Assembly: GCA_047633175.1 (NCBI GenBank)
Contig: JBLIEQ010000004.1
Span: 1 to 64,000 of the forward strand
Origin: Motiliproteus sp047633175
Lineage (GTDB): Bacteria; Pseudomonadota; Gammaproteobacteria; Pseudomonadales; Balneatricaceae
DNA length: 64,000 nucleotides
Direction of reading: 5' to 3'
The position numbers and the translations under genes are program-made. Shown piece by piece: positions 47,732-57,397 of this stretch. Under the pieces are notes generated by a model, which saw nothing but the letters and a program-made list of their open reading frames with translations, did not search any database and was not told the DNA's origin. The first letter of the stretch is position 1; each line of letters opens with the position of its first letter.

Positions 47732-49626
47732 CTATCAATACGAGCTATAACGCCGAGGCTATCGAAGTCCTGAGTGGTCTTGACCCGGTCAGAAAACGCC
47801 CGGGCATGTACACCGAAACTGACCGTCCTAACCACCTGGCGCAGGAGGTGCTAGATAACTCTGTCGATGAGGCGCTGGCGGGGCACGCCAATCAGATCGA
47901 CGTTATCCTTAATGCGGATAACTCGGTATCGATCAGCGATAATGGTCGAGGGATGCCGGTCGATATACACCCGGAACATGGCATCAGCGGGGTTGAACTG
48001 ATCCTCACACGCCTGCATGCAGGGGCTAAGTTTTCCAACAATAGCTATCAATTTTCAGGCGGCCTGCATGGGGTTGGCGTCTCGGTGGTAAACGCCCTGT
48101 CGAAACGACTCGAGGTGCTGATCAAGCGTGATGGCAAGCTGTATCAGATCGGTTTTGCCGGTGGCGAGAAGGTCTCCGAGCTGGAGGCTATCGATACGGT
48201 AGGCAAGCGTAATACCGGTACCGAGGTACGTTTTCTTGCTGATTCTCAGTATTTTGATTCGCCCAAATATTCGGTCAGTCATCTGCGCCATGTGTTACGC
48301 GCCAAGGCGGTGCTCTGTCCCGGCTTGAGGATCAACTTTACCGACCTGGGCTCCAAAGAGAAGAACAAAGAGAGCTGGTACTACGAAGACGGTCTGGTCG
48401 ATTACCTCAAGGGGGCAACCCAGCTGTTTGAAACCCTGCCGCAGCAGCCGTTCTTTGGTTCTTTAACCGGGGAACTAGAGGGCTGTGAGTGGGCGGTGCA
48501 GTGGCTGCCCGAAGGCGGAGACACTACCGCCGAAAGTTATGTCAATCTGATCCCGACCTCGCAAGGCGGTACCCATGTTAACGGTTTCCGTACGGGGCTT
48601 CTCGAGGCGATTCGCGAGTTTTGCGAGTTCCGTAACTTGCTGCCACGCGGCATCAAGTTGACCGCAGAGGATATCTGGGAGCGCTGCTGTTTTGTGCTGT
48701 CGGTGAAGATGCAGGACCCGCAGTTTTCCGGTCAGACTAAAGAGCGGTTATCCTCAAGACAGGTGGCAGCCTTTGTCAGCGGCACGGTCAAGGATGCCTT
48801 CGGCCTCTGGCTGAATAAACACACCGATCAGGCCGAATTGCTGGTCGAACTGGCGATCAGTAATGCTCAGAAACGGATGCGCCTGAGTAAGAAGGTCACA
48901 CGTAAACGGGTCACAGCAGGTCCCGCGCTGCCGGGTAAATTGGCGGATTGTTCCGGCACCGACGCTCTCAAATCCGAACTCTTCTTGGTCGAAGGCGATT
49001 CCGCCGGTGGTTCGGCTAAACAGGCCCGTGACCGTGAGTACCAGGCGGTGATGCCATTGCGCGGTAAGATCCTCAATACCTGGGAGGTCGAGTCCGGCGA
49101 TATCCTGGCCTCCCAGGAGGTGCACGATATCTCGGTCGCGATCGGCGTCGACCCGGGGCTCGATAAGTTTGATGGCCTGCGTTACGGCAAGATCTGCATC
49201 CTCGCCGATGCCGACTCCGACGGTCTGCATATAGCGACTCTGCTGTGCGCGCTGTTCGTACGCCACTTTAAACCGCTGGTGGAGGCGGGTCATGTGTATG
49301 TAGCAATGCCGCCGCTGTACCGGATCGATATCGGTAAAGAGGTGTTTTATGCCCTCGATGAGGCGGAGAAGAGCGGTATTCTCGATCGCATTCATGCGGA
49401 AAATAAACGTGGTAAGGTCAACGTACAGCGCTTTAAAGGCCTGGGTGAGATGAACCCGTTGCAGCTGCGTGAAACGACCATGGCACGTGATACCCGGCGC
49501 CTGGTTCAGCTTGGCATTCTTGATGATGATGGCACCTTTGAGATGATGGATATGCTGCTGGCTAAGAAACGTTCGGGAGATCGCAAGAGCTGGTTGCAAA
49601 GCAAGGGCAATCTGGCCGACATTTAG
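47728..49626 (+). CDS. parE: DNA topoisomerase IV subunit B
   Basis: 632 residues starting at TTG 47728 (four-base overlap with yqiA). The GHKL ATPase part shows EVLDNSVDEALAG, SDNGRGMPVDIHPEHG and GGLHGVGVSVVNALS; the TOPRIM part shows LVEGDSAGGSAKQARD and DADSDGLHIATLL. It powers strand passage by ParC during chromosome separation. The rare TTG start may limit translation, as coupling with yqiA may set the level. Confidence 0.95.
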   Translation: MTINTSYNAEAIEVLSGLDPVRKRPGMYTETDRPNHLAQEVLDNSVDEALAGHANQIDVILNADNSVSISDNGRGMPVDIHPEHGISGVELILTRLHAGAKFSNNSYQFSGGLHGVGVSVVNALSKRLEVLIKRDGKLYQIGFAGGEKVSELEAIDTVGKRNTGTEVRFLADSQYFDSPKYSVSHLRHVLRAKAVLCPGLRINFTDLGSKEKNKESWYYEDGLVDYLKGATQLFETLPQQPFFGSLTGELEGCEWAVQWLPEGGDTTAESYVNLIPTSQGGTHVNGFRTGLLEAIREFCEFRNLLPRGIKLTAEDIWERCCFVLSVKMQDPQFSGQTKERLSSRQVAAFVSGTVKDAFGLWLNKHTDQAELLVELAISNAQKRMRLSKKVTRKRVTAGPALPGKLADCSGTDALKSELFLVEGDSAGGSAKQARDREYQAVMPLRGKILNTWEVESGDILASQEVHDISVAIGVDPGLDKFDGLRYGKICILADADSDGLHIATLLCALFVRHFKPLVEAGHVYVAMPPLYRIDIGKEVFYALDEAEKSGILDRIHAENKRGKVNVQRFKGLGEMNPLQLRETTMARDTRRLVQLGILDDDGTFEMMDMLLAKKRSGDRKSWLQSKGNLADI

Positions 49627-49673
49627 ATCATTAATCTATCGTTATGTAGTACCCAGACGTAGGGAGTCCGGCG

Positions 49674-51239
49674 GTGGCATCAACAAATTACAGTAAGTTA
49701 CGCGTTCTGATTATCGAAGACTTTGCCAATTTCAGCTCGGCGCTGCGGATGATGCTGTCGCAGCTGGGGGTGTCGGAGATTGAGATCGCCATCTCGGGCG
49801 AGAAAGCACTGCCGCTGATGACATCGGGTACCTTCGATATCGTCCTCTCAGATTATAATCTCGGAGAGGGGCGTAACGGTAACGATCTTCTGGAAGAGGC
49901 GAAGCAGAATAAACTGCTCAGAAGCGACTGTATCTACATCATGATTACCGCAGAGAGTGGGACCGAGATGGTGATGGGCGCACTGGAGTATCAGCCCGAT
50001 GAATACCTCACCAAACCCTTTACCAAGGAGATCCTCTACTCCCGCCTGGAGCGCCTGTTAACGCGGCGCGAGGCGTTACTGCCTATCTACCGGGCGATCG
50101 ATAAAGGTCAGATAAGCGAGGCGGCGCAGCAGTGCGACACCCAGGGATCTGAGTATCCGCGTTATAAGAGCTACCTGCTTAAACTCAGAGCCGAGTTGCT
50201 GATGGAGCTAAACGCTTATAATACGTGTCGGGCGCTTTGCCAGCAGATCCTAGGGGTTAAATTTATCCCCTGGACTCAGTTAGCTCTGGGTAAGAGTTAT
50301 TTTTATCAGCAGGACTATGTGGCGGCGGAAAAGGCATTCCGAGAGCTGCTGAGTCTCAACAAGGGCTATGTGCATGCCTGGGATTGGCTTGCCCGTTGCC
50401 AGGAGCAGACCGGGGATCCGGCCGCTGCTCAGCAGTCGTTGATGGCGGCTGCGAAAATCTCACCGATCAATGTTTCCAGGCAATCGACGTTAGGACGATT
50501 GGCGGTCAGTAACGGCGATATGGAGCAGGCCGAACGTGCGCTGAGCAAAAGCGTGAAGGTGGGTAAGTATTCGGTTAACCGCAGCCCCGATAACTATCTG
50601 CAACTAGCGAGTGTTATCAGTCAGCGCGTGGCGGATGTTAATGCGGTTACCGCTAAACGGATGGAACAAAAAGCGCTGACCGCCATGGATGAGCTGCGAA
50701 GTCTTTACCGCGGTGATGCCCAGGTCGGCTTAGCGTCGCGGCTGGCGGAGCAGCAGCTGTATCAAGCCCAGGGTAAAGAAGCTGAAGTCGCCCATGCGTT
50801 GTTGCAGGCATTTGACCTGTGTAAAAAGGATAAACAGGGGACTCTTCCCACCTCGCTAAAAGAGCAGCTGATCGGCCGATTACAGCAAACGGGGCAGTCT
50901 AAATATGCCGAAGATCTGGTTGGATTGATGCAGAATGAAGTATCGCACCGAAACGGAGAAGCGGCCGAGTTGTACGCCAAGGGTGATATTGAACAGGCAC
51001 TGGCCGGATTGCAGCTTGCGGTCGAGGAGCAACCGCGTAACATCTCGAGCAATCTCAACCTGGCGCAGGTCGCGATGCACTCTATGGTCCAGAACGGTAT
51101 TGATGCGATGCTGATGCAGCAGGTGGGTGCCGCGTTAAGCCGGGTTAAATCTATCCCCGAAGCGAGTCAGCGCTTTAAACTGTATCAGGACCTCAGGATG
51201 CGGTATCAAAAATTACTGCAAAAACAGGCACAGGCTTAA
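49674..51239 (+). CDS. Response regulator with tetratricopeptide-like repeats
   Basis: 521 residues from GTG 49674 (AGGGAG seven bases upstream). An N-terminal receiver domain (about 8-130) has the acidic pair IIED, the phosphoacceptor Asp 60 in LSDYNLG, Thr in MITAES and Lys in LTKPF. The rest is helical repeat sequence (TPR type, for example AAEKAFRELLSLNKGYVHAW). No DNA-binding or enzymatic output domain. A histidine kinase gene follows after 4 bp, so these two form a pair. Output is probably through protein contacts. Confidence 0.88.
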   Translation: MASTNYSKLRVLIIEDFANFSSALRMMLSQLGVSEIEIAISGEKALPLMTSGTFDIVLSDYNLGEGRNGNDLLEEAKQNKLLRSDCIYIMITAESGTEMVMGALEYQPDEYLTKPFTKEILYSRLERLLTRREALLPIYRAIDKGQISEAAQQCDTQGSEYPRYKSYLLKLRAELLMELNAYNTCRALCQQILGVKFIPWTQLALGKSYFYQQDYVAAEKAFRELLSLNKGYVHAWDWLARCQEQTGDPAAAQQSLMAAAKISPINVSRQSTLGRLAVSNGDMEQAERALSKSVKVGKYSVNRSPDNYLQLASVISQRVADVNAVTAKRMEQKALTAMDELRSLYRGDAQVGLASRLAEQQLYQAQGKEAEVAHALLQAFDLCKKDKQGTLPTSLKEQLIGRLQQTGQSKYAEDLVGLMQNEVSHRNGEAAELYAKGDIEQALAGLQLAVEEQPRNISSNLNLAQVAMHSMVQNGIDAMLMQQVGAALSRVKSIPEASQRFKLYQDLRMRYQKLLQKQAQA

Positions 51240-51243
51240 GCGG

Positions 51244-51918
51244 ATGAAACCTGATGCTCCGCTTAGTTTTTCGATCCTGCTGGCCTCTACCGTCCACGAT
51301 ATGAAAAATTCGATCGGCCTGCTGATGCATCAGATCAATCAATTACCTAGTCAGCCTGATGCAACGGCGGGGCCGGATCAGCTGAAATTCGAGGCCGCCC
51401 GGCTTAATAACTATCTGATTCAACTTCTAACCCTGTATAAGTTCGAACAGGATCAATACCCTATTCAATTAGATGAATACTTTCTGGATGAGTTTGTGGA
51501 GGACCTGCTGTTGATGAATCAACCAATCCTGCAGCCCTGGGGTATCCATATCGAACACCAGGTGCCGGCCGATCTGTGCTGGACCTTTGATCGTCAACTG
51601 CTGGTAGGGGTGTTGAGCTCTATTTTTACGAATGTGGTTCGCTACGCCAGATCCAGGGTGCTGATCGAGTTGATACTGGATGAGGGCAGACTGCGGATCC
51701 GGATAGAGGATGATGGCGCGGGCTATCCTGATAACCTGCTTGGCGAACTGAGCGCACGACCCATGGCGGTAGATTTTGTCAGTGGCAGCACGGGCCTGGG
51801 ACTTTATTTTGCCGTTCAGGTGGCGGCGCTACACCAGCGAGATGGCCAATGCGGTCGGGTGCTGCTCAGCAACGGAGGACGCCTGGGTGGCGGTTGTTTC
51901 GAACTGACTCTGCCCTGA
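51244..51918 (+). CDS. Small soluble sensor histidine kinase
   Basis: 224 residues without a membrane segment or sensor domain. The likely phosphorylated His 18 lies in STVHDMKNSIG, a short H-box. The ATPase region shows the N box SIFTNVVRYA, the G1 box IEDDGAGYP and the G2 box GSTGLGLYFA. It partners the response regulator four bases upstream. Its input must come from another protein, or it may act as a phosphatase. It lies between parE and parC. Confidence 0.85.
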   Translation: MKPDAPLSFSILLASTVHDMKNSIGLLMHQINQLPSQPDATAGPDQLKFEAARLNNYLIQLLTLYKFEQDQYPIQLDEYFLDEFVEDLLLMNQPILQPWGIHIEHQVPADLCWTFDRQLLVGVLSSIFTNVVRYARSRVLIELILDEGRLRIRIEDDGAGYPDNLLGELSARPMAVDFVSGSTGLGLYFAVQVAALHQRDGQCGRVLLSNGGRLGGGCFELTLP

Positions 51919-52090
51919 AAACAGAGCCCAGATCTACTCTTAGAACCCGGTTTTACATCAACAAAGCTTAGCTTACCAAAGTTGTAATTATTCAGCATAT
52001 GCATCGACTTTAAATTAAATAGCGAAAATAGCTGTGCTCAATAATTACAGAAAGTTTAACTCACTCACGTCCCAGACACAGAAGTAACTT

Positions 52091-54370
52091 ATGCCAGCCA
52101 GTACAGAGATTGATGAGGGCATCGAACGCCAATCGATGAAGGAGTATACCGAGAAGGCCTATCTGGACTACTCGATGTACGTCATCCTCGACCGAGCATT
52201 GCCCCATATCGGCGATGGTCTCAAGCCAGTACAGCGGCGTATTATCTACGCCATGTCGGAGCTGGCACTGAAGGCCGGCGCCAAGTTTAAAAAGTCCGCC
52301 CGTACCGTCGGTGATGTGCTGGGTAAGTTTCATCCCCACGGAGACAGTGCCTGTTACGAGGCGATGGTGCTGATGGCGCAGCCGTTCTCCTACCGCTATC
52401 CACTGGTCGATGGTCAGGGCAACTGGGGGTCCGCCGATGATCCCAAGTCTTTCGCCGCGATGCGCTATACCGAATCTCGATTAACGCCTTATAGTTCTCT
52501 GCTACTCAATGAGTTGGGGCAGGGTACGGTGGAATGGGGGCCTAATTTCGACGGTACCCTGTTTGAACCCCTGACCCTGCCGGCCCAGGTGCCCAATGTG
52601 CTGCTCAATGGCGGCAGCGGTATTGCGGTGGGGATGGCCACCGATATTCCCGCGCATAATCTTCGCGAGGTCGTGGGTGCTTGTCTGCACCTGCTGGATA
52701 ACCCCCAGGCGGATGTCGATGAGCTCTGTGAATATATACCGGGGCCGGATTATCCGACTGACGCTGAGATCATCACTCCACCTGAAGAGCTGCGTAAGCT
52801 GTATCACAGCGGTCGGGGTTCGGTGAGGATGCGTGCGGTGTACTGCAAGGAGGAGGGCGATGTGGTCATCACTGCCTTGCCTCATCAGACCTCCGGTGCC
52901 AAGGTGCTGGAACAGATCGCGGCACAGATGCAGGCCAAGAAACTACCGATGGTCGCCGATCTGCGTGATGAATCTGATCATGAGAATCCGACCCGGCTGG
53001 TGATCATTCCCCGTTCTAACAGGGTCGACGTCGAACAGATGATGGCTCACCTGTTTGCGAGTACCGATTTGGAGCGTAGCTACCGGGTTAACTTCAATAT
53101 GATCGGCGTCGATGGCCGGCCCCAGGTAAAAAATCTGCGTCAGATCCTGACCGAGTGGCTGCAGTATCGTACCGATACAGTCACCCGCAGGCTCCAGAAT
53201 CGCTTGGAAAAAGTCCTCAGCCGGTTGCATATTCTCGACGGTCTGCTGGTGGCTTTTCTTAATATCGACGAGGTGATCGAGATCATTCGCGCCGAGGAGA
53301 AACCCAAGCCGGTATTGATGGAGCACTTTGGGATTAGCGATATCCAGGCCGAAGCAATCCTCGAACTGAAACTGCGCCAGTTGGCCAAGCTCGAAGAGAT
53401 GCGGATTCGCGGCGAGCAGGATGAACTTAATAAAGAGCGACTTAAACTGGAGAAACTGCTGGGCTCTAAGGCCGCGTTGCGCAAACTGATCAAGCAGGAA
53501 CTGAACGCTGCGGTAGAGCAGTATGGAGATGAGCGTCGCTCTCCGATCAAGCTTAGGGCTGAAGCCAAGGCGTTTAGCGAGGTCGATCTGCTGGGTTCCG
53601 ATCCGATGACAGTGGTGTTGTCACATCAGGGCTGGGTTCGAGCGGCGAAAGGCTTCGTTGTCGATGCCCAAGCGTTGAGTTACAAGGCGGGTGATGGTTT
53701 TAAGTTATCGGCTCCGGGGCGGATGAATCAAGCCGCCGTCTTTATCGATTCCAACGGCCGCGGTTATTCGTTGCCCGTACATACCCTGCCTACTGCCAGA
53801 GGGCAGGGCGAACCCCTGACCGGGCGTTTATCGATACCCAGTGATGCCAGCGTAGATGCCCTGTTAATCGCCGCTCCCGAACAGTATTTTATTCTTGCTG
53901 CCGACAGTGGTTACGGCTTTGTCTGTAAATACGATGATCTCCTGGGAAAAAACAAGGCGGGCAAGGCGGTGCTGAGCCTGTCCAAAGGCAGCAAGGTGAT
54001 GCGGCCTCTCGCGATTAGCAAGGCTCCGGGGCAACTCCTGGCAGCAGTCAGCAACGAAGGGCGCTTGCTGCTGTTTCCGGTCGCCGATCTGCCCACCCTA
54101 GCACGGGGTAAAGGCAATAAGATCATCAATATCCCCAGTGCCAGGGTCGCGTCACGCGAAGAGTTCGTGATCGCAATCCAGGTACTAGATGCAGATGCGA
54201 GTCTTACGATCCATGCGGGTAAACGTCATCTGACCTTGAAACCGTCCGACCTGGAGCACTATTACGGCGAACGTGGGCGTCGGGGCAATAAGTTGCCCCG
54301 AGGTCTACAACGCGTCGATCATCTGAGCAGTGATTCTGTGGCTGTGACGGCCGAGGATAACGACAGTTGA
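52091..54370 (+). CDS. parC: DNA topoisomerase IV subunit A
   Basis: 759 residues. The winged-helix and tower domains precede a C-terminal beta-pinwheel. The cleavage Tyr 126 is in FAAMRYTES. The quinolone-resistance region reads HPHGDSACYEAM, with Ser 86 and Glu 90 as in sensitive E. coli ParC, so no resistance substitution is seen at these two sites. It decatenates replicated chromosomes with ParE. It starts 172 bp after the kinase gene. Confidence 0.95.
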   Translation: MPASTEIDEGIERQSMKEYTEKAYLDYSMYVILDRALPHIGDGLKPVQRRIIYAMSELALKAGAKFKKSARTVGDVLGKFHPHGDSACYEAMVLMAQPFSYRYPLVDGQGNWGSADDPKSFAAMRYTESRLTPYSSLLLNELGQGTVEWGPNFDGTLFEPLTLPAQVPNVLLNGGSGIAVGMATDIPAHNLREVVGACLHLLDNPQADVDELCEYIPGPDYPTDAEIITPPEELRKLYHSGRGSVRMRAVYCKEEGDVVITALPHQTSGAKVLEQIAAQMQAKKLPMVADLRDESDHENPTRLVIIPRSNRVDVEQMMAHLFASTDLERSYRVNFNMIGVDGRPQVKNLRQILTEWLQYRTDTVTRRLQNRLEKVLSRLHILDGLLVAFLNIDEVIEIIRAEEKPKPVLMEHFGISDIQAEAILELKLRQLAKLEEMRIRGEQDELNKERLKLEKLLGSKAALRKLIKQELNAAVEQYGDERRSPIKLRAEAKAFSEVDLLGSDPMTVVLSHQGWVRAAKGFVVDAQALSYKAGDGFKLSAPGRMNQAAVFIDSNGRGYSLPVHTLPTARGQGEPLTGRLSIPSDASVDALLIAAPEQYFILAADSGYGFVCKYDDLLGKNKAGKAVLSLSKGSKVMRPLAISKAPGQLLAAVSNEGRLLLFPVADLPTLARGKGNKIINIPSARVASREEFVIAIQVLDADASLTIHAGKRHLTLKPSDLEHYYGERGRRGNKLPRGLQRVDHLSSDSVAVTAEDNDS

Positions 54371-54422
54371 GTAGCAGCCGAGCCACCTAGCGTTAGCGGG
54401 ATACTCCTATGATGGTTTTGCA

Positions 54423-54941
54423 GTGAGTCGCGCTCTGAGCTTTGCGCCGGTGATCACCGAGGGCGCTCGAGTATTGATTCTGGGATCGATGCCAGGCCTG
54501 CGCTCGCTCGATCAGCAACAGTATTACGCCCATCCTAGAAACAACTTTTGGCCGATCATGGCCGAGCTGTTCGGTTTTTCGCTCGAGAAATCGTATCCCG
54601 AGCGGTTAGCACTGTTGCAACGTCAGGGCATTGCCTTATGGGATGCGTTGGCCTGCTGTGAACGCTCGGGGAGTCTGGATGCTGCCATCATCGAAAATAG
54701 TATCCAGGCGAATGATTTTGTTCAGCTCTTCCAGCGATACCCGACACTCGAGGCGGTTTTTTTTAACGGCGCTAAGTCAGAGCAAAGTTACCGCAGATAT
54801 GTCATAGGGACGTTGGCGGGGGTTACACAACCCGCACTGTTGCAACGCTTGCCCTCGACTAGCCCTGCTCACGCCAGCCTCAGCTACGCCCAAAAGCTAC
54901 AGCAGTGGCGTCAGGTACAGCAAGTGCTACTAAATTACTGA
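54423..54941 (+). CDS. DNA-deoxyinosine/uracil glycosylase-like protein (UDG family 6 type)
   Basis: 172 residues from GTG 54423. The motifs VLILGSMPGLRSLDQQQYYA and HPRNNFWPIMAELFG, and an Asn-Gly in VFFNGAKSEQSYR, fit the hypoxanthine-DNA glycosylase family. It should excise deaminated bases. Compared with family 4 uracil glycosylases it lacks the iron-sulphur cysteines. It starts 53 bp after parC and may be co-transcribed. Confidence 0.8.
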   Translation: MSRALSFAPVITEGARVLILGSMPGLRSLDQQQYYAHPRNNFWPIMAELFGFSLEKSYPERLALLQRQGIALWDALACCERSGSLDAAIIENSIQANDFVQLFQRYPTLEAVFFNGAKSEQSYRRYVIGTLAGVTQPALLQRLPSTSPAHASLSYAQKLQQWRQVQQVLLNY

Positions 54942-54950
54942 AACTCGCTT

Positions 54951-54986
54951 TAGCACCGTGGGAGCCTGCCTGCAGGCGATCTTTTG
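54951..54986. repeat. 36-bp REP-like element, inverted copy of 16111-16146
   Basis: TAGCACCGTGGGAGCCTGCC continues to GGCGATCTTTTG; identical at all 36 positions to the reverse complement of the copy at 16111. It starts 10 bp after the glycosylase gene. The motif ACAACAACTAAC follows at 55008-55019. Confidence 0.8.
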
Positions 54987-55014
54987 GTCAGCACTCCAGC
55001 AACGGCTACAACAA

Positions 55015-55388
55015 CTAACTGGGATACAGCCTATTTTTAAGGCCTCTGCAGCCGGTAACAGTTTTTCTGTTCTTTTTTGCAACATACATCGCGGCATCGA
55101 ATTTTTTAAGGAGTACCTCCAGGCTGCGGCCATGGTCGGGATAGATTGAAATACCTATACTCGCCCCAATGTGTATAGTCCCTTTGCCGATCACAAAGGG
55201 TTCATTCAGGACCGCGAGAATTTCACAATCGGCTGTTTGCGCGCCAGCAACGGCACATTTTTCACCAGCTGAGGACACTCGCGCTTTGCTGTCGCTATGA
55301 CTTTTATATTCAACTCGTCGAACAGACGTCGATTAGGTAATCCGGTCATAGAATCATGCTGTGCCATGTGCCATGTGCCATGTGACAT
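55015..55388 (-). pseudogene. GGDEF-domain gene with internal deletion and frameshift
   Basis: One frame reads HDSMTGLPNRRLFDEL, the start of a GGDEF domain. Another frame reads VLNEPFVIGKGTIHIGASIG then ISIYPDHGRSLEVLLKKFD and AAMYVAKKNRK, the end of such a domain. The middle, including the GGDEF signature, is missing, so no cyclase can be made. A 7-bp repeat (GCCATGT, three times, 55362-55382) lies in the first part. The upstream sensor part is also absent. Confidence 0.75.
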
Positions 55389-56368
55389 ATACGTTCTTCG
55401 TCGTTTATTCTCTGCTGAACCTCCGTCTTAATACTATCTGTCGCTTGTCTTATTAGCTGCTCCAGATGATAGAATAAAGCAGGTGATTATTGATAAAAAA
55501 TGGCAATCAACACTGCAACAACCTAATACCAGGATGATAATATTAAACCGGCTGGTCTATATTTATTTTACTTGCCACGCTTAGCTACCAGTGACCGTTG
55601 GATAGCAGACTATCGGTTATGGCCAGCGAGGAGTTAAAGGTTTCTTGATTGCCCACAAGTGGCTCTCCGCTTTCTCCATAGACATAGCTGTGCCAAATTT
55701 AAATATAAAATTATCGTTTAACTCGAAGAAAGAGGCTTGCTTGAGCAATGCTTTTAAACACATAAGAACTGATGATATCATCATTATAACGTCGTTGTTA
55801 CTTTTTGGATTTAGAGTGAATAAATCTTTTAATAAGTATCGCGTCGATACCCTGTGACAAACGGATGGGTCCGCTAAGGATATAGCCTTTATTCTTAGTG
55901 TCCTCAGTAACTAACAATCCAAGTCGCCGACCGGCAACAGCTTTATGCTAATAATATCAGAGTTTTTTAAGCAGTGCTGTAAACAGATAGAGTTCTTTTT
56001 TATAAAAATACCTATGGCAGGCGACAAAGGCGCTAAGGCTACCGATCATATTCATCCTAATAGCAATGGAAGCTGCAAGGGATGCCGCGAAGGTCTCTAA
56101 AATATATTAAGCCTGTGTCCGTTCGTTATTAACATAGAGATTCAATGTAATATGTTGAGTTGTATATTAAAAATAGTGTAATAAAAGATATAAGGAAAGC
56201 GCCAGTAAGGTTCGGTATCGTTACAATGGTAATAAAGGGGTTAAGGGTATTAAAAATAATTTTCTAAGGAACTTAAATATGGTTAAACTGGTTTTAGTAG
56301 TATTACACACACCTTAATGCTCATAAAGCCAGCTCATATAAATGACTAGTTTTAAATAATAGGGACTA
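55389..56368. other. AT-rich stretch without a supported gene
   Basis: Nearly 1 kb, clearly AT-richer than the core genes. I saw no reliable coding region. A very short frame at 56279 (MVKLVLVVLHTP) has AAGGA upstream and is followed by the hairpin at 56369, but twelve codons are too few to support a gene. A small RNA ending at that hairpin is possible. Confidence 0.4.
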
Positions 56369-56398
56369 ACTCATAGCCTGAGTGCTCAGGCTATGAGT
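56369..56398. terminator. Strong bidirectional terminator in the AT-rich island
   Basis: ACTCATAGCCTGA (56369-56381) and TCAGGCTATGAGT (56386-56398) are perfectly complementary around GTGC. On the plus strand AATTTTATTATT follows; on the minus strand the tail is less T-rich. It ends the small minus-strand operon just upstream (56419-57397). Confidence 0.8.
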
Positions 56399-56418
56399 AA
56401 TTTTATTATTAAAATCAA

Positions 56419-56508
56419 TTACCAGTACAAAGCTAAAATAGCTGAGCATATTATTACTGCCCCAGAAATAGTGAGGTGCAAGCCAATCTGCTCTGGTCGC
56501 TTATTCAT
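56419..56508 (-). CDS. 29-residue single-span membrane peptide
   Basis: 30 codons from ATG 56508 to TAA 56419, with AGGA seven bases upstream. The sequence begins MNKRPEQIGLHL and continues with one hydrophobic span (TISGAVIICSAILALYW). A basic start, a single helix and a terminator 20 bp after the stop make a real small gene likely. It is the third frame in a minus-strand run with two unknown genes. It may be co-transcribed with them or have its own promoter in the 152-bp gap. Function unknown; small membrane peptides often regulate membrane complexes or act as toxins. Confidence 0.55.
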   Translation of the reverse strand: MNKRPEQIGLHLTISGAVIICSAILALYW

Positions 56509-56660
56509 AAGTTGTTCCTACTTTCAGTTGTAGGGTTATCAAGGCTTATACGCTTTTTCTAATTTTTTCTAGTTAATTTTTTTGTAATTAATACCTTCGG
56601 CGTGTTTTTTAGTATTGTAACATTCTGTTTTCCTAGTTTGACGTATAGGAAAGATTCTTT

Positions 56661-56894
56661 TTATTTATAAACTGATAGCTTTGAATACGGTCTAACTTCA
56701 ATGCCTACCTGTAAAGCATCCTGCGTGAGTTCCATTATTATATTTCGAGGATATTCTTCGGTTTTTATATTTAAATATATTTTAGCACCATTGTTTGCGG
56801 CTGCATTTTTTGAACAGATGAAGCTAACCGCTTCATCCAGGCTCAATGCATTAAACTCAGCTATGTGACTATTGTTTGTCTTACTGCTTAACAT
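56661..56894 (-). CDS. Unknown small protein in AT-rich operon
   Basis: 77 residues with a strong GGGGAGA Shine-Dalgarno before ATG 56894. The sequence (FNALSLDEAVSFICSKNAAA, then GAKIYLNIKTEEYP) suggests a small alpha/beta soluble protein. It overlaps the end of the upstream gene by seven bases, so translation is coupled. No family recognised. Base composition is unlike the core genes. Confidence 0.6.
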   Translation of the reverse strand: MLSSKTNNSHIAEFNALSLDEAVSFICSKNAAANNGAKIYLNIKTEEYPRNIIMELTQDALQVGIEVRPYSKLSVYK

Positions 56895-57397
56895 AGTATC
56901 TCCCCATGGCGATTGGTAGCCGATGTGTCAAAAGATATTCTTGCCTGAACGTTGTTGATGTTTTCGATCTTGTGGTTATTAAGTTTTTCATTCATGCAGA
57001 TCTGTAATTCGCTAAGTGTTATAAAGTGTATAATTATTCTTTTACTTATCAATAGCATATTTTTGTTTTTTTCTTTGGAGTCTAAGTTGCTCGCTACCTT
57101 GCAACAAATATCTGTTAGCTCTTTGTTATCCGTCTTGTCATTAATGACGACTCTAAAATTATAATCAATGAGATGTTCTGCCTGATCATATGAGCTTAGC
57201 TGGCCTTTTATATCATCTAAAATCTTATCTTTAAACGAGAGGTCTGTTTTTTTGTTTAATGTGCATAAAATGTTAGATTTATAACCAGCATTTATAGTTA
57301 ATATTATCGTTAGAGGGTACGTATCAATATGGAAAGGTTGTGATTTTTTTAAAATTTTTACTGTATTATGATTTTTTGAATCTTGTGACATATTCAT
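56888..57397 (-). CDS. Unknown protein, first gene of AT-rich operon
   Basis: 169 residues if started at ATG 57397 (a GTG 12 bp upstream is also in frame). Soluble, Lys- and Asn-rich, with YPLTIILTINAGYKSNILC and a later hydrophobic strand MLLISKRIIIHFITLSELQ. No domain recognised. AT-rich and with codon use unlike its neighbours, which suggests horizontal gain. It overlaps the 77-residue gene. Confidence 0.6.
   Translation of the reverse strand: MNMSQDSKNHNTVKILKKSQPFHIDTYPLTIILTINAGYKSNILCTLNKKTDLSFKDKILDDIKGQLSSYDQAEHLIDYNFRVVINDKTDNKELTDICCKVASNLDSKEKNKNMLLISKRIIIHFITLSELQICMNEKLNNHKIENINNVQARISFDTSATNRHGEILC

Noticed and set aside
55645..55857. 70-codon frame in the AT-rich island
   Set aside because: Non-ATG start without a ribosome site and no recognisable feature; consistent with chance in AT-rich DNA.
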